Below are positions 1-6,600 of a stretch of 21,210 nt of DNA, in pieces. Below the pieces are notes generated by a model, which was not told the origin of the DNA, made no database searches, and saw only the letters and a program-made list of their open reading frames with translations. The position numbers were made by a program, and so were the translations under genes. The stretch's first letter is position 1, and each line of letters starts with the position of its first letter. Origin of the DNA: an uncultured Acetatifactor sp. (GTDB taxonomy: Bacteria > Bacillota > Clostridia > Lachnospirales > Lachnospiraceae); contig CAJUQT010000002.1 in NCBI GenBank assembly GCA_910588225.1, forward strand, positions 1 through 21,210, written 5' to 3'.

Positions 1-788
1 AAGAGGCTGTGAACAAATGTTTTGTATACTTTTTATTTTTCAAACACGCTCTAGCGCAGGCGGAGAAGGAAATGCTGATTCCATACAATCCGGCGGCCAA
101 AGCCACACCGCCAAAAGTAGACGACCATGATCCCAACTATTTTCAGCCGGAGGAAATTGCACAGATATGGGAGGCTCTGGGGAATGAGCCAATCAAATGG
201 AAGACGATGGTGCATCTGTTTTTGGTGACGGGATGCCGCCGGGGTGAAGTGCTTGGCCTGAAATGGAGCAAGGTTGACTGGGAGAATAAGCAGATTTACA
301 TAGACTGTAATCTTCTTTACCGCAAGGAACCGGGGATATACGAGGACACACCGAAGACGAAGGGCTCTGTCCGGTATATCAGGTTGCCGGATCAGACCAT
401 GGAGCTGTTGGCAGAATATCGCAAGTGGTACAGGGAAGAGAAATTCAGGTGGGGTGATAAGTGAGAGGACAATGATTATCTGTTTCCGAGGGAGAACGGT
501 GCGCCCATGTTTCCCGGATACGTCTGTAACTGGCTGGATGCCTTCAGTAAGTGTCATGGTCTGCCCCATATTAACGCACATGCATTCCGTCATACGCAAG
601 CCAGCTTGTTATTCTTTAACGGAATCGACAGTGTGAGCATCAGTCACCGCCTCGGCCATGCCCATGTGTCCACTACCACGGACATATATAGTCATGTGAT
701 TAAGGAAGCGGAGGAGCGCATCAGTGACTGCGTGGCGGATGTGATATTGAGACCGGCAAAGGCGAGGCTGAGGGTAGTAGGAGACTAA
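1..788 (+). pseudogene. Tyrosine-type site-specific integrase, decayed and 5'-truncated
   Basis: Remnant of a phage or integrative-element integrase, which would catalyse strand exchange between att sites. The end of the core-binding domain is visible at bases 40-120 (HALAQAEKEMLIPYNPAAKA), followed by the catalytic domain. Catalytic positions are all recognisable: Arg in TGCRRGEVLGLKW, a beta-hairpin Lys in TPKTKGSVRY, the HxxR box in HAFRHTQASLL, the LGHA histidine, and the Tyr nucleophile in TDIYSHV (codon 687-689). An in-frame TGA at 462-464 splits the gene, and the same frame continues as EDNDYLFPRENGAP. This is therefore a nonsense change, probably TGG (Trp) to TGA, and not a frameshift. 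The first codons of the window do not resemble an integrase N-terminus and the frame is open to the edge, so the 5' part is missing or lies outside. Very likely inactive. Confidence 0.85.
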
Positions 789-804
789 GGAAAGCAATAA
801 TCAA

Positions 805-848
805 AAATGGGATGCGTTTCCACTTAGGCACGCATCCCATTTCTTTTT
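805..848. terminator. Bidirectional rho-independent terminator between convergent genes
   Basis: A perfect 13-bp stem (805-817 with 830-842) has a 12-nt loop. It is flanked by T-rich sequence on the right (TTCTTTTT) and A-rich sequence on the left (TCAAAAA). It can end transcription from the integrase remnant on the plus strand and from the Rpn gene on the minus strand, whose stop codon (847-849) abuts it. Confidence 0.88.
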
Positions 849-1818
849 ACCAATATTGCTTTACCTGTTCGCTGGATTCATTTTCAGACAACTGAAATTT
901 CTCCGCAATCCGTTTTATAGTCTCGGCCAATGAGACTCCCAAATCCTTGCACATTAAAATTGCTCCTTTAATTTCGCTTTCTTCTCGCATCTGTTGAATT
1001 GCCAAACACATATTCACATCTCCTTTTCCTTCAGGATATTTCAACTTGGATCCCGTAACAACATTTATTACTTCAGCTGCCTGTCTTTCCATGCTTTGGA
1101 ACTTTATGTCTTCTTTTACAACCTTATTCAAGGTTTTCTTATCTTTAGAATACTTGATGTACAGCATAACTTCCCGTAGGTTCGAGTGGAATTCGTTGAT
1201 TTCGTTATCTGACATCTCCTTTGGGGCAATTAAGTTTACATGGTAGTCCGGCGCATGTGCTAAAATTACGCTGTCAGTGTTGGAATACATTTCTTTCAAA
1301 GAGAGTGGTGCGTCCCAGCTGTCTGAGCCGAAATATATGACAAGGGTAACAACGGGAATAAGGCGGTCCATTTTCCAAAAACCGCTCAGAAATTCACCGT
1401 CTGTTGGTTCTTCTTTTTCTTGCGGAGCCTCTCCGGATTCTGGTTTCAGCTCTTTCATGGCCTGCCTATGGGCGCTGGCCGCCTCGCTGACCTGGTGAGA
1501 TAACTGGAGGAAATCATAAACGCCATTTTTGACCGGAAGCGCATAATGGATTTCCGCCTGGTTCTCGATGCCCACAACACAGTATGCAGTGCTGCCGTCC
1601 GTCATGGCATACAGAAGCTTTAGTACATCTCGGTATTTCTGTTCCGGCACACCTGCACCGCTGGCTCCATATGGAATCACAATCTCCGTAGTGTCCAATT
1701 CCGCCAGCTGGGCAGGATCGATTTTCTGCTCCCCATGGTATAAAAACTGATTGAACGCATCAGCAAAAACTATCGGATTTCCCATATACATTTTGGTTAT
1801 AGTATCTATCTTTCCCAT
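847..1818 (-). CDS. Rpn-family recombination-promoting nuclease / putative transposase (PDDEXK fold)
   Basis: Member of the Rpn (Transposase_31-like) family. Characterised E. coli Rpn proteins are DNA endonucleases that promote RecA-independent recombination. The predicted 323-residue protein has an N-terminal nuclease core: Asp20 in IVFADAFNQFLYHG, Asp64 in KYRDVLKLLY, and the ExQ-type active-site strand YCVVGIENQAEIHYALPV at about residues 79-96. The linker at about 115-140 is charged. The C-terminal helix (SLAETIKRIAEKFQLSENES) is typical of Clostridia members. I chose the ATG at 1818 because GAAAGGAA lies 8 nt upstream; a longer frame to 1857 lacks a ribosome binding site. The gene is convergent with the integrase remnant and has its own promoter. 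Family call is confident; actual activity is inferred. Confidence 0.85.
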   Translation of the reverse strand: MGKIDTITKMYMGNPIVFADAFNQFLYHGEQKIDPAQLAELDTTEIVIPYGASGAGVPEQKYRDVLKLLYAMTDGSTAYCVVGIENQAEIHYALPVKNGVYDFLQLSHQVSEAASAHRQAMKELKPESGEAPQEKEEPTDGEFLSGFWKMDRLIPVVTLVIYFGSDSWDAPLSLKEMYSNTDSVILAHAPDYHVNLIAPKEMSDNEINEFHSNLREVMLYIKYSKDKKTLNKVVKEDIKFQSMERQAAEVINVVTGSKLKYPEGKGDVNMCLAIQQMREESEIKGAILMCKDLGVSLAETIKRIAEKFQLSENESSEQVKQYW

Positions 1819-1838
1819 GATGAAAATTCCTTTCTTCC

Positions 1839-1857
1839 ATGGGAAGATTCTTCCCAT
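1839..1857. repeat. Palindrome in the 5' untranslated region of the Rpn gene
   Basis: A perfect 9-bp inverted repeat, ATGGGAAGA-T-TCTTCCCAT, lies about 20 nt upstream of the chosen Rpn start codon on the minus strand. With only one central base it is better suited to a dimeric DNA-binding protein than to an RNA hairpin. It also contains an ATG that begins a longer in-frame reading frame. Confidence 0.6.
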
Positions 1858-1871
1858 TGGGAGGGTTCTTT

Positions 1872-1916
1872 CCTATTGATAACAGTATACGCTGAAAAAG
1901 AGTTTTTCTCAATAGG
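1872..1916 (-). promoter_or_regulatory. Promoter of the Rpn gene embedded in an inverted repeat
   Basis: Reading the minus strand, TTGAGA (plus 1907-1912) and TATACT (plus 1884-1889) are separated by exactly 17 nt, a good sigma-A promoter. A perfect 8-bp inverted repeat, CCTATTGA (1872-1879) and TCAATAGG (1909-1916), flanks the core promoter. One arm overlaps the -35 box and the other lies near the expected start of transcription. This arrangement suggests an operator, but the regulator is not identifiable here. Confidence 0.65.
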
Positions 1917-2224
1917 CTTTTAAAGTCTTTTGATATGACTTGAAATTCAAGTGTGTTGAACTTTTGGTATCTACTGGTTTTGAACCGTATTTTTAGCCAG
2001 ATGCATGCAATAAATGTATTCAAGGAAAATGCCATGATTGCATGAAAGAGAGGCGTTTTTTTGTATAGGGATAATTTTTCTATTGTTCCTTTCGTTACCT
2101 CTTTGTTGTACGAATATATCATGGGAAGATTAGGAAAAATCTTACATGCGAATCTGAAATCTGCAAGTAGGGGACGGGGCTGTCAAGAAATGCGCTGACA
2201 CATACTTTTTTAGTGGTATGGCGA
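1917..2224. other. Gene-free accessory stretch
   Basis: About 300 AT-rich bases between the Rpn promoter and the toxin gene. A 120-codon minus-strand reading frame enters here, but it lacks a convincing ribosome binding site and overlaps the Rpn gene start, so I do not call it. The word ATGGGAAGATT at 2121 repeats part of the Rpn leader palindrome. I see no clear terminator for the toxin operon. Confidence 0.5.
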
Positions 2225-2539
2225 CTAATCCGGCAGATTTTTATAATCCTCAAGTTCATGGTAGATTCTATCCACATGGATGCAGGTGCCGTTTTTGGTA
2301 TACAGCATAAGGTAGCGATGCGACAAAAAATGCATTTTCCGGTAACCATATTCGGCAAGCTCCGGCTCTTCGCATATTTTTAAGGAACCGCCAATCTGAG
2401 CAAGCTTCTGTATGGTATACTCTGCGTCCTCTAAAATGCGGGCGGCAGCAACTTCGTTGTCCAGCGTTGCATAAATATAAAAAAGAATGTCATCGAGCTG
2501 CCGCTTGGCAAGATCTGACAATATCACCTTATAGTCCAT
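2225..2539 (-). CDS. RelE/ParE-superfamily type II toxin
   Basis: Predicted 104-residue toxin of the RelE/ParE fold. It opens with MDYKVILSDLAKRQLDDILF, the typical first strand and helix, followed by ILEDAEYTIQKLAQIGGSL. The C-terminal core strands are YGYRKMHFLSHRYLMLYT and CIHVDRIYHELEDYKNL, matching the usual Arg/Tyr-rich active-site region and terminal strand. Family members either cleave ribosome-bound mRNA (RelE) or poison gyrase (ParE); the sequence alone does not settle which. The RIYHELEDY ending is of the ParE-like kind common in Firmicutes. Its ATG overlaps the end of the upstream antitoxin gene by 11 nt, indicating translational coupling. Confidence 0.85.
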   Translation of the reverse strand: MDYKVILSDLAKRQLDDILFYIYATLDNEVAAARILEDAEYTIQKLAQIGGSLKICEEPELAEYGYRKMHFLSHRYLMLYTKNGTCIHVDRIYHELEDYKNLPD

Positions 2540-2756
2540 ATTTTGCCCTCAGTTCCGCCAATGCTTCACCGGCCTCCTGGCTCTGGCCGCCTTGGTGCTG
2601 CCCTCGGGAAATTTGTAGTTCCTCAAGAAATTGTTTTTTTGTTGTGGTGTGCGGCCCTCTATTCAGAAAAAACTGCCGAATTACTTGCTGGACGACCTGC
2701 AATTCATCTTCCGTACATTTCTGAATCATAGAGATAGTAGTGTCTAATGTGCTCAT
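2529..2756 (-). CDS. Antitoxin partner of the RelE/ParE toxin
   Basis: Small 75-residue protein encoded directly upstream of, and overlapping, the toxin gene, which is the standard order for type II modules. The N-terminal half is predicted helical (TISMIQKCTEDELQVVQQVI). The C-terminal half, with TTKKQFLEELQIS and ALAELRAKYGL, would be the flexible toxin-wrapping segment. I do not recognise a specific DNA-binding fold such as RelB, Phd or MazE, so the family is left open. The start at 2756 is chosen because GGGAGG lies at good spacing; an upstream ATG at 2792 has none. Probably autoregulates through the palindrome at 2805-2817. Confidence 0.8.
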   Translation of the reverse strand: MSTLDTTISMIQKCTEDELQVVQQVIRQFFLNRGPHTTTKKQFLEELQISRGQHQGGQSQEAGEALAELRAKYGL

Positions 2757-2804
2757 TGCGATCCCTCCCTGCTTCAGATGGAAGCTTGCCATGTTTCCAT
2801 TTTA

Positions 2805-2857
2805 AATCAAGTTGATTGGTTTAAGTTTATTATACCCCGAAAGAGCTTATTTGCAAA
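2805..2857 (-). promoter_or_regulatory. Toxin-antitoxin promoter and operator palindrome
   Basis: On the minus strand a TATAAT box (plus 2829-2834) lies 17 nt from a TTTGCA -35-like box (plus 2852-2857). Immediately downstream of the -10 is a perfect palindrome, AATCAA-G-TTGATT (2805-2817). Its position over the transcription start is typical of an operator bound by an antitoxin or toxin-antitoxin complex. Confidence 0.6.
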
Positions 2858-2891
2858 GTGATTTTTCTATGATCAAAAGTCTATAATAGTC

Positions 2892-2921
2892 TTGACAAAC
2901 GAAAAAGCAACAGGCTATAAT
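2892..2921 (+). promoter_or_regulatory. Promoter of the ileS T-box leader
   Basis: Perfect consensus boxes TTGACA (2892-2897) and TATAAT (2916-2921) are spaced by 18 nt. Transcription should begin at about 2928, placing the whole T-box leader downstream. It is divergent from the toxin-antitoxin promoter about 60 bases away. Confidence 0.85.
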
Positions 2922-2927
2922 GCATAG

Positions 2928-3222
2928 CATAAGAATCAAAATCACAGACAGTAAATGCCATGACGAAGAGAGTAGCTGTCCGAAGAAAGCAGCAGCGAGC
3001 CGGCGGGGGTGGAAGACCGGTGCGAGTAGACAGACAGTGAAAATCACTTCCGAGCAGTCAGGACAAAAGGCGGGATTCGTCCGTCCGGTAGCCCTGAACG
3101 ATATTCCTCCGTTACGGGAAAACGTATTATTCCATATAGAAAAGTTTTATGCGGAAACGTACGGTGTAACAGGTGGTGAAACGTAAGCATAAGCTTCGTC
3201 CTTTTACGGACGGAGCTTTTTT
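2928..3222 (+). promoter_or_regulatory. T-box riboswitch (tRNA-Ile sensing leader of ileS)
   Basis: Leader RNA that reads the aminoacylation state of tRNA-Ile. Stem I is visible: the GAAGAGAGTAG internal-loop motif (2965-2975), CTGTC (2976-2980) pairing with GACAG (3029-3033), and the distal AGCGAGCCGG and GGTGCGAG elements at about 2993-3026. The specifier is ATC (3043-3045), an isoleucine codon, followed by ACTTCCGAGC as is usual for T-boxes. The T-box sequence AACAGGTGGTGAAACG (about 3168-3183) contains the UGGU bulge (3174-3177) that would pair with the ACCA end of uncharged tRNA-Ile. A terminator follows. Uncharged tRNA should stabilise the antiterminator and turn ileS on. Confidence 0.92.
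3191..3222 (+). terminator. Regulated intrinsic terminator of the T-box leader
   Basis: AAGCTTCGTCC (3191-3201) pairs with GGACGGAGCTT (3208-3218) around a 6-nt loop, followed by a run of six T. It lies directly after the T-box sequence and upstream of ileS, as expected for the expression switch of a transcriptional T-box. Confidence 0.9.
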
Positions 3223-3323
3223 CACAGAATCGGAGCGGGAAAGGGCTGAACTGTCTGTCTCCGAAAAGCGTGAAGGAAACGGATAAAGTTTTACAGGAAA
3301 AGGAGAAAGGAAGGAAACAGGAT

Positions 3324-6300
3324 ATGTATCAGCAGATTTCTGCAAATGTAAGTCTGGTGGACCGTGAGAAAGCGGTGGAACGGTTCTGGAGAGAGAATGA
3401 TATTTTCAGGAAAAGTATGGAAAGCCGGAAGCAAGGACCGGTGTATACCTTTTATGACGGCCCGCCTACGGCAAACGGCAAGCCTCATATCGGACATGTG
3501 GAGACCCGTACCATCAAGGATATGATTCCCAGATACCGCACCATGAAGGGATATATGGTGCCCAGGAAGGCGGGCTGGGATACCCATGGTCTGCCTGTGG
3601 AGCTGGAAGTGGAAAAGCTTCTGGGACTGGACGGCAAGGAGCAGATTGAGGAGTACGGTCTGGCGCCTTTTATTGACAAATGTAAGGAGAGTGTCTGGAA
3701 ATATAAAGGGATGTGGGAGGACTTCTCCGGTGCTGTGGGATTCTGGGCCGATATGGACCATCCCTATGTAACATATGACGATAATTTTATCGAATCCGAG
3801 TGGTGGGCGCTGAAAACCATCTGGGACAAGGGGCTTTTGTACAAGGGCTTTAAGATTGTGCCCTACTGTCCCCGCTGCGGGACGCCGCTTTCCAGCCATG
3901 AGGTGGCTCAGGGGTACAAGGCGGTAAAGGAGCGTTCCGCGGTGGCAAGATTCAAATGTGTGGGTGAGGACGCTTATTTCCTGGCCTGGACCACCACCCC
4001 CTGGACATTGCCTTCCAATGTGGCGCTGTGTGTGAACCCGGAGGAGACCTATGTGAAGGTGAAGGCGGCGGACGGCTACACCTATTATATGGCACAGGAC
4101 CTGCTTGACACGGTGCTTGGCGGTCTGGCGGAAGAGGGAAAAGCGGCTTACCAGGTACTGGAGACTTATAAGGGAAGGGATTTGGAGTACAGGGAGTATG
4201 AGCCGCTGTTTGCCTGCGCCGGAGAGGAGGCCTCCCGCCAGGGCAAAAAAGCTCATTATGTGACCTGTGACAATTACGTCACTATGTCAGACGGTACCGG
4301 CATCGTACACATTGCCCCTGCCTTTGGTGAGGACGATGCCAATGTGGGCAGAAAATATGACCTGCCGCTGGTACAGTTTGTGGACGGGAAAGGACATATG
4401 ACGGCGGAGACGCCCTATGAAGGGAAGTTCGTGAAGGATGCCGACCCGGATATTTTAAAAGATCTGGATAAGGAAGGAAAGCTGTTCTCTGCACCGAAAT
4501 TTGAGCATGACTATCCCTTCTGCTGGCGCTGCGATACGCCGCTGATCTATTATGCAAGAGAGTCCTGGTTCATCAGGATGACGGCGGTGAAGGACGACCT
4601 GGTGCGCAACAACAAGACTATCAACTGGATTCCGCCTGCCATCGGCGAGGGACGTTTCGGCAACTGGCTGGAGAATATTCAGGACTGGGGCATCTCCCGG
4701 AACCGTTACTGGGGCACGCCGCTGAATATCTGGGAGTGTGCGTGCGGACATATGGAGTGTGTGGGAAGCCGGGAAGAGCTCAGCCGTCTGTGTGGAGACC
4801 AGGAGGCGGGAAAGGTGGAGCTGCACAGACCATATATTGACGAAGTGATCTTTTCCTGTCCGAAGTGCGGAAAAACCATGAAGCGTGTGCCGGAGGTCAT
4901 TGACTGCTGGTTTGATTCCGGAGCTATGCCTTTCGCACAGCATCATTATCCTTTTGAAAATAAGGAACTGTTCGAGCAGCAGTTTCCGGCAAATTTTATC
5001 TCCGAGGCAGTGGATCAGACCCGGGGGTGGTTCTATTCCCTGCTGGCGGAATCTACTTTGCTGTTCAATAAAGCGCCTTATGAGAATGTCATTGTGCTGG
5101 GGCTGGTGGCAGATGAAAACGGCCAGAAGATGAGTAAGTCAAAAGGCAATGTGGTGGATCCTTTCGAGGCGCTGGAGACTTACGGAGCGGATGCCATCAG
5201 GTGGTATTTCTATACCAGCGCGGCGCCCTGGCTGCCGAAGCGGTTTTCCGGCAAAACAGTGCTGGAAGGACAGCATAAGTTCCTGGATAAACTGTGGAAT
5301 ACCTATACCTTCTTCGTGCTGTATGCCAATATCGATGGCTTTGACGCTTCAAGATATTCGTTGGAATATGATAAACTGCCTGTCATGGATAAATGGCTTC
5401 TCTCCAGGCTGAACAGCACCGTGGGAGAGGTGGACCGCAATCTGGATATATACAGAATCACCGAGGCTGCAAAGGCACTGCAGGATTTTGTGGAGGAGAT
5501 GAGCAACTGGTATGTGCGCCGGAGCCGTGAGCGTTTCTGGGCCAAGGGGATGGAGCAGGATAAAATCAATGCTTACATGACTCTGCACACGGCGCTGGTG
5601 ACTGTCTGCAAGGCGGCGGCACCCATGATTCCCTTCATGACGGAGGAAATCTATCGAAATCTGGTGTGTTCCACAGATGCAGAAGCGCCGGAAAGCATCC
5701 ATCTGTGTGATTTCCCTGCTGTGGAGGAGGCGTATATTGACAGAAAGCTGGAAGCCGATATGGAAGAAGTGTTGGAGGCTGTTGTTCTGGGCCGCGCCTG
5801 CCGGAATGCCGTCAGCATCAAGAACCGTCAGCCTGTCAGCAGGATGTACGTCAAAATGGCGGGTGAAGGCGGACAGACAGAGGCTCTGGACAGCTTCTAT
5901 ACAGAAATCATCGAGGACGAGCTGAATGTGAAGGAGGTTGTGTACACAGAGGATGTACGGGATTACACTACCTATACTTTCAAGCCTCAGCTGCGCACTG
6001 TGGGGCCGAAATACGGAAAGCAGCTGGGCGGGATTCAGAAGGCGCTGGCATCTCTGGACGGCAATGCCGCTATGGACCGGCTGAACGAAGAAGGAAAGCT
6101 GCGCTTTGATGTGAATGACATGGAAGTGGAGCTCACGAAGGAGGATCTTCTCATTGATATGACCCAGAAGGCAGGTTATGTGTCTCAGGAAGACGGGAAA
6201 ATGACGGTGGTTCTGGATACCAATCTGACGGAAGAACTGGTGGAGGAGGGCTTTGTCTATGAGCTGATCAGCAAGATTCAGACCATGCGCAAGGAGGCCG

Positions 6301-6506
6301 GCTTTGAGGTGATGGATCACATTCATGTGTCTATCAACGGAAATGAGAAGCTGGCAGAGATTGCTTCCCGCAACAGGGAGATCATTTCCGGCAAGGTGCT
6401 GGCGGAAGAGCTGACTTCAGGAGCTGACTTTGCGGTGGCGAAGGAATGGGAGAATGTGAACGGGGAAAAGGTGACCATTGCCATCGAGAAGAAGCAGGGG
6501 AGCTGA
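3324..6506 (+). CDS. ileS: Isoleucyl-tRNA synthetase, eukaryote-like type
   Basis: Cytoplasmic class I aminoacyl-tRNA synthetase charging tRNA-Ile with isoleucine. The 1060-residue protein carries the HIGH motif (PPTANGKPHIGH, ending at residue 58) and KMSKS at 602-606 (GQKMSKSKGN). Paired cysteine clusters suggest zinc sites: CPRCGTPLSSHEV, CWRCDTPL, and CACGH with CPKCGKTM. The editing region and the anticodon-binding domain (ELSNWY-like EEMSNWYVRRSRERFW) are intact. It is longer than the common bacterial form and lacks that form's C-terminal zinc finger, fitting the eukaryote-like class. Some members of that class tolerate mupirocin. The start is the ATG at 3324, preceded by GGAAGGAAACAGGAT; an in-frame GTG at 3270 is less likely. 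Regulated by the T-box upstream. Confidence 0.96.
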   Translation: MYQQISANVSLVDREKAVERFWRENDIFRKSMESRKQGPVYTFYDGPPTANGKPHIGHVETRTIKDMIPRYRTMKGYMVPRKAGWDTHGLPVELEVEKLLGLDGKEQIEEYGLAPFIDKCKESVWKYKGMWEDFSGAVGFWADMDHPYVTYDDNFIESEWWALKTIWDKGLLYKGFKIVPYCPRCGTPLSSHEVAQGYKAVKERSAVARFKCVGEDAYFLAWTTTPWTLPSNVALCVNPEETYVKVKAADGYTYYMAQDLLDTVLGGLAEEGKAAYQVLETYKGRDLEYREYEPLFACAGEEASRQGKKAHYVTCDNYVTMSDGTGIVHIAPAFGEDDANVGRKYDLPLVQFVDGKGHMTAETPYEGKFVKDADPDILKDLDKEGKLFSAPKFEHDYPFCWRCDTPLIYYARESWFIRMTAVKDDLVRNNKTINWIPPAIGEGRFGNWLENIQDWGISRNRYWGTPLNIWECACGHMECVGSREELSRLCGDQEAGKVELHRPYIDEVIFSCPKCGKTMKRVPEVIDCWFDSGAMPFAQHHYPFENKELFEQQFPANFISEAVDQTRGWFYSLLAESTLLFNKAPYENVIVLGLVADENGQKMSKSKGNVVDPFEALETYGADAIRWYFYTSAAPWLPKRFSGKTVLEGQHKFLDKLWNTYTFFVLYANIDGFDASRYSLEYDKLPVMDKWLLSRLNSTVGEVDRNLDIYRITEAAKALQDFVEEMSNWYVRRSRERFWAKGMEQDKINAYMTLHTALVTVCKAAAPMIPFMTEEIYRNLVCSTDAEAPESIHLCDFPAVEEAYIDRKLEADMEEVLEAVVLGRACRNAVSIKNRQPVSRMYVKMAGEGGQTEALDSFYTEIIEDELNVKEVVYTEDVRDYTTYTFKPQLRTVGPKYGKQLGGIQKALASLDGNAAMDRLNEEGKLRFDVNDMEVELTKEDLLIDMTQKAGYVSQEDGKMTVVLDTNLTEELVEEGFVYELISKIQTMRKEAGFEVMDHIHVSINGNEKLAEIASRNREIISGKVLAEELTSGADFAVAKEWENVNGEKVTIAIEKKQGS

Positions 6507-6527
6507 ATAATTTTCTGCAAAAAGCAG

Positions 6528-6556
6528 TTGGAATGGCTGCCGAATTTTGGTATAAT
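6528..6556 (+). promoter_or_regulatory. Promoter of glgP, extended -10 type
   Basis: TTGGAA (6528-6533) and TATAAT (6551-6556) are separated by 17 nt, and a TG dinucleotide one base before the -10 gives an extended -10 element (TGGTATAAT). It lies between ileS and glgP, so glgP can be transcribed independently of the T-box. No terminator is visible after ileS. Confidence 0.82.
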
Positions 6557-6600
6557 GAAAAAGATGTTTCTATAAGAAAATAGTCGAAAGGAGAATAGAC

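Noticed and set aside
454..636. Frameshift as the cause of the integrase break
   Set aside because: The sequence on both sides of the TGA at 462-464 is in the same frame and both parts align with integrase motifs, so a nonsense codon is sufficient.
1760..2122. 120-codon minus-strand reading frame overlapping the start of the Rpn gene
   Set aside because: No ribosome binding site, no recognisable domain, low-complexity composition, and it overlaps the Rpn promoter and coding region in another frame.
2920..3186. 88-codon plus-strand reading frame upstream of ileS
   Set aside because: It lies wholly within the T-box leader RNA, and its sequence is explained by the T-box elements.
3270..3323. 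Upstream in-frame GTG start for ileS
   Set aside because: The 18 extra residues do not look like an IleRS N-terminus, and the ATG at 3324 has a better-placed purine-rich binding site.
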